Below are positions 1 through 5,283 of a DNA stretch of 9,556 nucleotides, piece after piece. The stretch lies in the NCBI GenBank assembly GCA_017536845.1, contig JAFWCP010000149.1:1-9556 (forward strand), given 5' to 3'. Source of the stretch: Solobacterium sp. (GTDB taxonomy: Bacteria; Bacillota_I; Bacilli_A; Erysipelotrichales; Erysipelotrichaceae). Position numbers and translations under genes: made by a program. A model generated the notes under the pieces. It searched no databases. It was not told where the DNA came from and was given only the letters and a program-made list of their open reading frames with translations. The stretch's first letter is position 1. Each line of letters opens with the position of its first letter.

Positions 1-66
1 ACATTGCCTGGCGGCGGCTTCCATGGCGGTGAACAGTCCGAAACCCTTCCCGGCGGCGGGTTCCAT
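1..66 (+). repeat. Two-copy direct repeat, 42-base period, coding for TLPGGGFH
   Basis: Bases 1-24 and 43-66 encode the same eight residues in the same frame with a 42-base (14-residue) period. The differences are ACA/ACC, TTG/CTT, CCT/CCC and GGC/GGG, all silent. More copies may lie upstream of the window. Confidence 0.8.
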
Positions 67-69
67 TAA
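1..69 (+). CDS. C-terminal end of unknown protein with tandem Gly-rich tail (partial)
   Basis: Reading from base 1 there are 22 codons and a TAA stop. The visible tail contains the octapeptide TLPGGGFH twice, 14 residues apart and separated by GGEQSE; the protein ends on the second copy. The two octapeptides are identical although four of their eight codons differ by synonymous changes, so the peptide seems to be conserved rather than freshly duplicated. The body of the protein lies outside the window and no family can be named. It sits 52 bases upstream of the next gene in an operon with E1-like and JAB-like genes, so a ubiquitin-like modifier or a substrate with a processable Gly-Gly tail is possible. 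A plain low-complexity tail is the simpler alternative. The frame is supported by the repeat and by the match of its stop to the operon spacing. Confidence 0.6.
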   Translation, partial: TLPGGGFHGGEQSETLPGGGFH

Positions 70-79
70 ATCTATGCAT

Positions 80-107
80 ACGCAGGGCGGTGAAAACCGC
101 TCTGCGT
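80..107 (+). promoter_or_regulatory. Intercistronic hairpin with GAAA tetraloop
   Basis: ACGCAGGGCGGT (80-91) pairs with ACCGCTCTGCGT (96-107) over 12 pairs, one of them G-U, closing a GAAA loop of the GNRA type. It lies between the upstream stop (67-69) and the Shine-Dalgarno sequence AAAGGAGG (109-116) of the next gene. No T run follows, so it is not a standard intrinsic terminator. A role in mRNA processing, 3'-end protection of the upstream message, or tuning of translation of the next gene is inferred; the structure itself is read directly. Confidence 0.75.
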
Positions 108-121
108 GAAAGGAGGCAACG

Positions 122-349
122 ATGGAAGAATTGATCTACCCCCTCAGCATCATCCTGATGCTTGCCTGCATGGCCGGTGCCGTCTGGCTGATCTTTCTGG
201 CCCGGACGCTGGTCCGCTGCCTGGTCACCACCATCGGCCTGCTGGCGGCAGCCTGCATGATCATCCCGATTGTAACGTTTGCCGCCAGGGTACTGTACTG
301 GCTGATTGTCGCTGTCCTTCTGCTGGGGCTGGCAGCGTTGTTTGTCTGA
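122..349 (+). CDS. Small hydrophobic membrane protein, 75 residues
   Basis: The start is set by AAAGGAGG five bases upstream of ATG 122. Almost the whole protein is hydrophobic. Two to three membrane helices can be drawn at about residues 5-27, 33-55 and 58-75, with arginines at 28, 32 and 56 between them. There is no signal peptide cleavage site, enzymatic motif or conserved cysteine pair that identifies a family. It is the first complete gene of the putative ubiquitin-like operon and lies 20 bases before the AAA+ gene. Together with the two membrane-anchored proteins at the end of the operon it suggests that the system works at the membrane. A holin- or toxin-like peptide is an alternative by size alone, but the operon position argues for a structural or anchoring role. 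Function unknown. Confidence 0.72.
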   Translation: MEELIYPLSIILMLACMAGAVWLIFLARTLVRCLVTTIGLLAAACMIIPIVTFAARVLYWLIVAVLLLGLAALFV

Positions 350-369
350 ATCAATAAAGGAGAAAAGAG

Positions 370-1656
370 ATGAAGGAATTCGTATACGGAACCGAAAAAC
401 AGTTCGCAAAGATGGATGAGGTGCTGTCCGCCGGTACCTATCTGAAATTTGCCGGCCGTACGCTTACAGAGAAGTGCCGCCCTGCCAGTGCGACATTGTG
501 GTTTGCCCGCAAGGACGGCCGCTATGAGCTCTATATCGACAAGGGCATTGAAACCGAAGAAACCGATGCCGGCTTCCGGCAGCTGCTGGAAAACGGGTAT
601 CTGTCCTTTGCGAGCATGGAAGAGATGAGCGGATTCCTGCATTCTCTGCAGCCGCTGTTTGCCGAACCGGAACCGGTGGCTGACTTCGAAAGGCTGAAAA
701 AGCTCAGGGAACAGAAGCCGGCCGCGGAAGTAATCATGCCGGATGCCCTGCAGGACAGGCTGGCCCGCACCATCATCGGGCAGGACGATGCCTTATCCGC
801 ACTGGCCCGCAAGGTTTCCGGCTGGTGGGCATCGGGAAGAAAGAAGGTGCTGGTCATCTCCATGCTCGGGCCGACCGGCACCGGTAAGACGGCAACCGCC
901 AGAGCCCTGGCTTCTGCCTTGTCAGCCCTCAGCGGTGCTGAATACGGCACCATCCAGGTCGCGGCCAACCAGATGACCGACGAAATCAGCGTGGCCAGAT
1001 TCTTCGGCGCCCCGCCGGGCTACATCGGCTATGGCCAGAAAACCATCTTCGAGGATGTCCGGAAAAATCCTGACCAGGTGCTGATCCTGGATGAAATCGA
1101 AAAAGCCCACCCGAATGTCTTAAGCGGCCTGATGGAAGCCTTTGACAAGGGCGTGCTGGAAATGGCGGATAATTCCGAACCGATCAGCCTGAACCGCTGC
1201 ATCATCCTGCTGACATCCAACCTGCCGGTGGATGCCGGTTCGGCACTCAGTGCCTTTGAACAGGATGAAATCTGCCGCAATGCCCTGACTGCCTATACCG
1301 GCAAACCGGAGATCGCCGCCCGTATTCAGGGGTACCTGGTCTATCGGCCGCTGGATGATGAAGCCATGGCCAGGATCATCGCCCAATATGCGGTGGATGT
1401 GCTTGCCTCCTATGACATGAAGCTGGTCAGGATGGATGAAGAAGTGCTGGATGAACTGATTGATGAAGCCCAGAAATCCAGCTACGGCATCCGGGCTGCC
1501 CAGAACCTGGTCAAGGATGTCATCGACCGCACCGTATTCACAGCGAATACAGTCCGACAGCTCAGGAACCAGCGGGTTGTCATGAAAGGAACATTGAGAA
1601 ATCTGCAGATCACAGCAGAGGAAAGGAAAGACAATGGGAAGAAACTTTACGCGTAA
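370..1656 (+). CDS. Clp-type AAA+ ATPase with novel N-terminal domain
   Basis: 428 residues. AAAGGAG at about 357-363 precedes ATG 370. Residues 1-100 form a domain I do not recognise, repeated as the separate protein at 3259-3573. Residues 124-428 are a single AAA+ module like the second ATPase domain of ClpA/ClpB: IGQDDA at 136-141, Walker A GPTGTGKT at 167-174, pore-loop region GAPPGYIG at 213-220, Walker B LILDE ending in D241-E242, sensor 1 TSN at 282-284, a likely arginine finger R318 in the PEIAAR segment, and sensor 2 GIR at 373-375. All ATPase residues are present, so it should be an active ATP-driven unfoldase or remodeller. I see no ClpP-docking tripeptide of the IGF/IGL type, so coupling to ClpP is not indicated. 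The gene overlaps the next by 23 bases, implying coupled translation with the JAB-E1 fusion. The N-domain probably selects substrate or partner. Confidence 0.93.
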   Translation: MKEFVYGTEKQFAKMDEVLSAGTYLKFAGRTLTEKCRPASATLWFARKDGRYELYIDKGIETEETDAGFRQLLENGYLSFASMEEMSGFLHSLQPLFAEPEPVADFERLKKLREQKPAAEVIMPDALQDRLARTIIGQDDALSALARKVSGWWASGRKKVLVISMLGPTGTGKTATARALASALSALSGAEYGTIQVAANQMTDEISVARFFGAPPGYIGYGQKTIFEDVRKNPDQVLILDEIEKAHPNVLSGLMEAFDKGVLEMADNSEPISLNRCIILLTSNLPVDAGSALSAFEQDEICRNALTAYTGKPEIAARIQGYLVYRPLDDEAMARIIAQYAVDVLASYDMKLVRMDEEVLDELIDEAQKSSYGIRAAQNLVKDVIDRTVFTANTVRQLRNQRVVMKGTLRNLQITAEERKDNGKKLYA

Positions 1657-3256
1657 AAGAAGATGGTACAGGGGGTTCTTCAGAAAAGAAAGAACAGACC
1701 AGACGGAAATGATCCGCTTTGCGGTGGACGTGCTCAATGACTTCCGTGCCAATGCCGGCCGGCTGCCGGCCGAAACCGGCGGGCTGCTTGGCTCGACGAA
1801 GGATCCTAACTGCATCGACCTCTGCCATTTCGATACCCATTCTGAGAATTCACCCGGCACCTTCTACTATGATGTGGAATCCATGAGTGCTGTCTTCCGG
1901 GACTGGAAGGCGCATGGGTATATCACCAACGGCATCTACCATTCCCATCCTGAAGGTGCCATCCGGCCTTCCTACCACGATATTTCCACCGCCCTTCTGC
2001 ATCTTGATTTCTTCAGACTGGATTACTTTTACATGCCGATCCTGCAGCCCGGAAGAAACGGCTGCTATGACATGTATTTCTATGTCGTCAGGAAGCAGGG
2101 GAAATACCTCAATGTCAATCTGGATTACCGGGTGCAGGCCAATCCGGACAACTATGAATTCTATACCGATAAGAAATGGAAAAAGGATTTCTCCATTGCC
2201 GAGCTGCGGGACTACCGGGCACAGATTGACGGCGTGCCGGCAAAGAAGGAAGAGCCGAAGAAGTATTTCCGCAAGGTCAGCGGCATGTTCCCGGAACATG
2301 TGCTGGACAAGGTCATCGTATGCATCGGCACCGGCGGCGCCAGGAGCTTCCTGGAAAACCTTGCCAGATGCGGCTTCCGCAATTTCATCCTGATGGATGC
2401 TGATACGGTATCGGATACCAACATCGCCACCCAGGGCGTCTTCATCAGTGAAATCGGCAGAAAGAAGACCAACGTGATCAAGAACAGGATCCTCGACATC
2501 AACCCCGGGGCCCAGGTCGTATCGGTCAACAGGTTCCTGGATGACCGCATGAGCGATGGGGAATTCCGCAGATACCTGTCTTTATTTCCCGGGAAAAAAG
2601 GAACTGATTACCTGCTTCTTGGATGCACCGACAACTTCGCCGCCCAGAAACGCAGTGCCTTGCTGGCGATGAAATACGGCCTGCCGTATATGGCTGCCAT
2701 GATGTATGCCAAAGGCGCCGCGGCCGAAGTGATCTTCACCTATCCCGGCGTCACCCCCAGCTGCCCGCGCTGCCTGCTGAGAGACCGCTTTGAGAAGTAT
2801 GAAAACGGCTTTGTCAACGAGGTGACTTCGGAACACTGCCTGATCTTTGCGACCGAGCGGATGAACGCCCTGAAAGGCTATATCGCCGTGATGTTATTGA
2901 TGTACGGGGAAGAGGCCGGCAATCCCTATTCGAGCATGCTGGAAAGGATCAAGGACAGGAACTTCGTCGAAATCCGTCTGGACCCTGACCTGATGACCTC
3001 GCCGCTTGGCATCGGCCTGTTCGACCGGGTGCTGGGCAGTGCCGCACGGTATACCTTCATGGATGAAACCCTCTGGATCCCCCAGCATCCCGACAACGGC
3101 ATGCATGGCGAAGAGCCCTGCCGTTTATGCGGCGGCAGCGGTGACCTGCGCGACCTGCAGTATGCCCTTGCGTCGCAGGATACCAGATACATCCGCTTCG
3201 ACCGCCCGCAGGCGTATGCAATGATCGATCCGCGGATGAGAAAGAGATGGAACTGA
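1634..3256 (+). CDS. JAB/JAMM protease fused to ThiF/E1-type adenylyltransferase
   Basis: 540 residues, starting inside the end of the ATPase gene with GGAAAGGA just upstream. Residues 1-20 are very basic (nine Arg/Lys). Residues 25-155 are a JAB/MPN metalloprotease: E47 in ETGGLLG, then H103-x-H105-P, S113 and D116, the complete H-x-H-x7-S-x2-D zinc signature. Residues 225-500 are a ThiF/MoeB/E1 fold: ATP loop GTGGARS (232-238), D255-x-D257 and N263 for nucleotide and magnesium, K278 in the GRKK segment, and CTDN at 331-334. CPRC (377-380) and CRLC (496-499) are likely the structural zinc site. In this family the E1 part adenylates the C terminus of a ubiquitin-like or sulfur-carrier protein and the JAB part cleaves it or its conjugates. 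The AMP-loop final Gly is Arg237, and the usual Arg after Asn263 (NxxRQ) is Thr266. Which cysteine, if any, forms a thioester is not clear; C402 is one candidate. Confidence 0.93.
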   Translation: MGRNFTRKRRWYRGFFRKERTDQTEMIRFAVDVLNDFRANAGRLPAETGGLLGSTKDPNCIDLCHFDTHSENSPGTFYYDVESMSAVFRDWKAHGYITNGIYHSHPEGAIRPSYHDISTALLHLDFFRLDYFYMPILQPGRNGCYDMYFYVVRKQGKYLNVNLDYRVQANPDNYEFYTDKKWKKDFSIAELRDYRAQIDGVPAKKEEPKKYFRKVSGMFPEHVLDKVIVCIGTGGARSFLENLARCGFRNFILMDADTVSDTNIATQGVFISEIGRKKTNVIKNRILDINPGAQVVSVNRFLDDRMSDGEFRRYLSLFPGKKGTDYLLLGCTDNFAAQKRSALLAMKYGLPYMAAMMYAKGAAAEVIFTYPGVTPSCPRCLLRDRFEKYENGFVNEVTSEHCLIFATERMNALKGYIAVMLLMYGEEAGNPYSSMLERIKDRNFVEIRLDPDLMTSPLGIGLFDRVLGSAARYTFMDETLWIPQHPDNGMHGEEPCRLCGGSGDLRDLQYALASQDTRYIRFDRPQAYAMIDPRMRKRWN

Positions 3257-3258
3257 AT

Positions 3259-3573
3259 ATGAAAGAGTTTGTCTACGGAAGCGACCGCCAGTATGAAATG
3301 CTGAAGGAAATGCTGGAAGACCATCTGTGCCATGTGTACCGGAACTGCGTCCTGCCGCAAAGCTGCAGCCGGCCAACCGCCCGGATCGGTTTTGAAAAGG
3401 AAGACTCCACCTATGCGCTCTATATTGACAAAGGCATCACGTGCGCAAAGAGCAGCCAGCCGCGCAACTTCCGCGGCTGGCTGAGCGAAGGCACCCTGCG
3501 CTTCCTGGAATTCACCGACATGAAGGAATTCCTCAGGAGCCTGAAACCACTGTATGAAGGAGAAAGAACATGA
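3259..3573 (+). CDS. Stand-alone homolog of the AAA+ ATPase N-terminal domain
   Basis: 104 residues. I prefer ATG 3259 over the in-frame ATG 3247 because the protein then begins MKEFVYG exactly like the ATPase at 370, and the start falls two bases after the stop of the JAB-E1 gene. Residues 1-60 align with the ATPase N-terminus without gaps, with 23 identities, including MKEFVYG (1-7), C36 and LYIDKGI (54-60). The end also matches (FLRSLKPLY versus FLHSLQPLF). The family is not recognised. An extra free copy of an unfoldase N-domain suggests an adaptor, a competitor for the ATPase's docking site, or a common partner that binds both proteins. The stop overlaps the next start in ATGA, so translation is coupled. 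It has no membrane segment and should be cytoplasmic. Confidence 0.85.
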   Translation: MKEFVYGSDRQYEMLKEMLEDHLCHVYRNCVLPQSCSRPTARIGFEKEDSTYALYIDKGITCAKSSQPRNFRGWLSEGTLRFLEFTDMKEFLRSLKPLYEGERT

Positions 3574-4013
3574 CCTGGCTGATTATTGTTTCTGTTGCCA
3601 TTGTGGCAGTGTGTTTCTTCTTTGCCGGCACCAGCAATGCTCCGGCAAGATCCGAACCTCCCTCCCATCCTGCCCCCAGACGGGTGGCCAGCCCACAGCC
3701 GGCCGACCGCTCGCAGCTGAGCGAAACCGGCAACATGATCTACTACGCCAACAACCGCCATGGCCGCAGGGACTACGAATACAAGTTCAACTACAAAAAG
3801 GTCAACGGTGCCTGGCGGGCATACATCATCCGCATGCCGGACCTCAACGGCCGCAACGGCGCCGCTTCCATCACCCACCGGCTCTATGACAACGGCAATG
3901 CCTATGTCTGCTGGGATACGCCGTTATCCACCTTGAAGGAAGCACAGATCGTCTCGAAAAAGTGGGCCGACTGCCTGCAGGAATACATCGCGACGGGAAA
4001 GGAGTTCGGCTGA
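3570..4013 (+). CDS. Membrane-anchored protein with possible E2-like domain (paralog 1)
   Basis: 147 residues, ATG overlapping the previous stop (ATGA), with AAGGAG about eight bases upstream. Residues 3-20 are one membrane helix, followed by a Pro/Ser-rich linker (22-46) with several arginines, which by the positive-inside rule would place the C-terminal part in the cytoplasm. Residues 71-147 are a compact domain shared with the next gene, 43 of 77 positions identical without gaps. Its core is WRAYI..MP, then THRLYDNG, then YVCWD with C114, then a helix rich in Trp/Tyr ending TGKEFG. H103 and C114 are separated by ten residues, and the order (strand with MP, H.. near G, then C) resembles the HPN...C arrangement of ubiquitin-conjugating enzymes. 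The adjacent E1/JAB gene supports that reading, but the domain is shorter than a classical E2 and lacks HPN, so it remains a hypothesis. Confidence 0.85.
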   Translation: MTWLIIVSVAIVAVCFFFAGTSNAPARSEPPSHPAPRRVASPQPADRSQLSETGNMIYYANNRHGRRDYEYKFNYKKVNGAWRAYIIRMPDLNGRNGAASITHRLYDNGNAYVCWDTPLSTLKEAQIVSKKWADCLQEYIATGKEFG

Positions 4014-4014
4014 T

Positions 4015-4374
4015 ATGTTACAGATGCTGCAAGGGTTTCTGGTCATCGTGATCCTGTGCGCTGCACTGGTCAGGCTGGTTCAGCTGGGAAGGCTGGGGGA
4101 AAGCGAAAAGACCGAGACATACATGGTCGGCATGCATGCCTACCGCTTCCGCTATGCCAGGGTCAACGGCGGCTGGCGGGCCTATATCCTGCAGATGCCC
4201 GGGCTCAAAGGCCGGGACGGCAGCGGCCACGTCACCCACCGGCTCTATGACGGCGGAAAACCGTATGTGTGCTGGGACCGGCCGGTGCAGTCGTTAAAAG
4301 ACATGCAGGCCATCTCCCACGTCTGGAGCCGGAATATCCAGACCTATATTGATACCGGGAAAAGGTTCGGCTGA
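4015..4374 (+). CDS. Membrane-anchored protein with possible E2-like domain (paralog 2)
   Basis: 119 residues, starting one base after the previous stop, with AAAGGAG at about 3999-4005 inside the upstream gene as its ribosome binding site. Residues 5-23 form a membrane helix with R20 and R26 after it, again predicting a cytoplasmic C-terminal domain. Residues 43-119 are the paralogous domain: NGGWRAYI, MP at 61-62, THRLYDGG, YVCWD with C86, and the end TGKRFG. H75 and C86 keep the ten-residue spacing of paralog 1. Unlike paralog 1 it has only a short linker instead of a Pro-rich one, so the two domains would stand at different distances from the membrane. Possible roles are a second conjugating enzyme with another target, a heterodimer partner, or an unrelated sensor domain. 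It is the last gene before the terminator at 4406-4431. Confidence 0.85.
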   Translation: MLQMLQGFLVIVILCAALVRLVQLGRLGESEKTETYMVGMHAYRFRYARVNGGWRAYILQMPGLKGRDGSGHVTHRLYDGGKPYVCWDRPVQSLKDMQAISHVWSRNIQTYIDTGKRFG

Positions 4375-4405
4375 CATGGAACTTCACCGGCATCTGAACA
4401 GGGCA

Positions 4406-4431
4406 GGCCCGCTTTGAACTGAGCGGGTTTT
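4406..4431 (+). terminator. Short intrinsic terminator of the JAB-E1 operon
   Basis: CCCGCT (4408-4413) pairs with AGCGGG (4422-4427) around an eight-base loop, with two possible extra G-U pairs at the base, followed by TTTT (4428-4431). The stem is short and the T run brief, so some read-through is likely, but it falls 32 bases after the last stop of the operon. Confidence 0.65.
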
Positions 4432-4451
4432 CGCCTGTGTGGGTATGTTTT

Positions 4452-4480
4452 CTGTGAAACCAGGCAGACTGTGGTAAAGT
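4452..4480 (+). promoter_or_regulatory. Extended -10 promoter of the Pr6Pr-like gene
   Basis: TGG-TAAAGT at 4472-4480 matches the extended -10 form (TG, one base, hexamer). The -35 region is weak (CTGTGA at 4452-4457, 17 bases upstream). GAGG at 4487-4490 then serves ATG 4499, which leaves a very short leader of about 12 bases. Confidence 0.45.
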
Positions 4481-4498
4481 ATTGGCGAGGTAGTCAAG

Positions 4499-5110
4499 AT
4501 GAATGTATTATGCAATCTGCTGATCCTGGCTCTGGAATCCATCGGCCTTGTCGGCATCCTGGCCGGCCATGAAAAAGGAAAGCTTCTGGAACATGGCCTG
4601 AACTGTCTGAAATACTATACGGTTTTATCCAACCTGATGGCCTGGCTGGTTGTCGTAATCAACCTTGGTTTCCTGTTTGCTTATGGAAACAACGTGCCTT
4701 TTCCCGCCTGGCTGGCCAGCCTGAACCTGATGGCGGCAGTGTCCGTCGGCCTGACCATGTTTACGGTGCTGTTTTATCTTGGAAAGCTGTATGGCTATCG
4801 GGAGATGCTGAAAGGGCCGAACCTGCACCTGCACCTGCTGGCCCCGCTGGCCATGATTGTCTGGTTCCTTTTCAGCCGGAATCTTCCTTCTATGCTGTTT
4901 GCCGAGACGCTGGCGGCAGTTGTCCCTACCATTCTCTACGGGATCGGCTATGTAGTAAATATCCTGAAAAACGGCGTGAAGAAGGGAAACCATACCAACG
5001 ACTGGTACGGCTTTGCGGCCGGAGGGCTGAAAACCCTGCCGTTTGTGTTTATGATCATGCTGGCATCCACTTGGGTGATTGCCTTTTCCCTGTGGAAGCT
5101 GCGGTTCTGA
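4499..5110 (+). CDS. Pr6Pr / FAR-17a-like six-helix membrane protein
   Basis: 203 residues. GAGG eight bases upstream supports ATG 4499. Six hydrophobic segments can be placed at about residues 4-22, 41-62, 73-97, 111-127, 133-155 and 178-199. YYTVLSN (39-45) at the start of helix 2, the paired histidines H110 and H112 at the start of helix 4, and NDWYGF (167-172) before the last helix match the layout of the bacterial Pr6Pr family, related to FAR-17a/AIG1-like proteins. In eukaryotes that superfamily includes fatty-acid ester hydrolases that use an intramembrane Thr and His; whether this protein is an enzyme is not known. It stands alone between its own promoter and terminator, so it is probably not part of either neighbouring operon. 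Confidence 0.8.
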   Translation: MNVLCNLLILALESIGLVGILAGHEKGKLLEHGLNCLKYYTVLSNLMAWLVVVINLGFLFAYGNNVPFPAWLASLNLMAAVSVGLTMFTVLFYLGKLYGYREMLKGPNLHLHLLAPLAMIVWFLFSRNLPSMLFAETLAAVVPTILYGIGYVVNILKNGVKKGNHTNDWYGFAAGGLKTLPFVFMIMLASTWVIAFSLWKLRF

Positions 5111-5141
5111 CATAAAGAACGGAATGCTGAAGATATGATGT

Positions 5142-5170
5142 GCGCTGGCTGAAGACAGGGCGCTTTTTTT
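5142..5170 (+). terminator. Intrinsic terminator after the Pr6Pr-like gene
   Basis: GCGCT (5142-5146) pairs with GGCGC (5159-5163), four strong pairs plus one G-U, followed by seven T residues (5164-5170). The loop of 12 bases is long, but the T run is clear and lies 32 bases after the stop at 5110. Confidence 0.65.
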
Positions 5171-5193
5171 GTTTCCGGGTCATCCTGAATTCG

Positions 5194-5210
5194 CATTAGA
5201 AATACTTATG
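5194..5210. promoter_or_regulatory. LysR-type operator candidate (T-N11-A palindrome)
   Basis: CATTAG-N5-CTTATG is an imperfect palindrome (five of six positions per arm) containing the T-N11-A pattern of LysR-type binding sites (T5196 and A5208). Its centre lies about 64 bases before the transcription start predicted from the promoter at 5231-5259, the usual place for the anchoring site of a LysR activator. A LysR-type gene begins at 9235, after the operon. No second activation site is obvious. Confidence 0.45.
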
Positions 5211-5230
5211 AAATGAATCGGAAACGCAAA

Positions 5231-5259
5231 TTGTTCCCGCAACGGATTCTGATTATTCT
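5231..5259 (+). promoter_or_regulatory. Sigma-A-type promoter of the redox operon
   Basis: TTGTTC (5231-5236), a 17-base spacer and TATTCT (5254-5259) give a good housekeeping promoter. The leader is short, and AAGGAGG at 5271-5277 precedes ATG 5284. The imperfect -10 and -35 elements would fit a promoter that needs an activator. Confidence 0.6.
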
Positions 5260-5283
5260 ATAAGTGCAAAAAGGAGGATCAAT

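Noticed and set aside
1..30. LPGGG in the upstream tail as a sortase-type sorting signal.
   Set aside because: It lacks the LPxTG threonine, and no hydrophobic segment or basic tail follows before the stop.
122..349. Toxin or holin identity for the 75-residue hydrophobic protein.
   Set aside because: Only size and hydrophobicity fit; no antitoxin, lysis gene or phage context is present.
1120..1860. 246-codon open frame on the minus strand.
   Set aside because: It is antisense to the ends of the AAA+ and JAB-E1 genes, both well supported, and no motifs are seen in it.
3247..3258. Earlier ATG for the stand-alone domain protein.
   Set aside because: The in-frame ATG 3259 gives the same MKEFVYG start as the paralogous ATPase and follows the previous stop directly.
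4376..4417. A 13-codon ORF (ATG 4376) starting right after the last operon gene and ending inside the terminator loop.
   Set aside because: It is very short, overlaps the terminator stem, and has a poorly spaced ribosome binding site.
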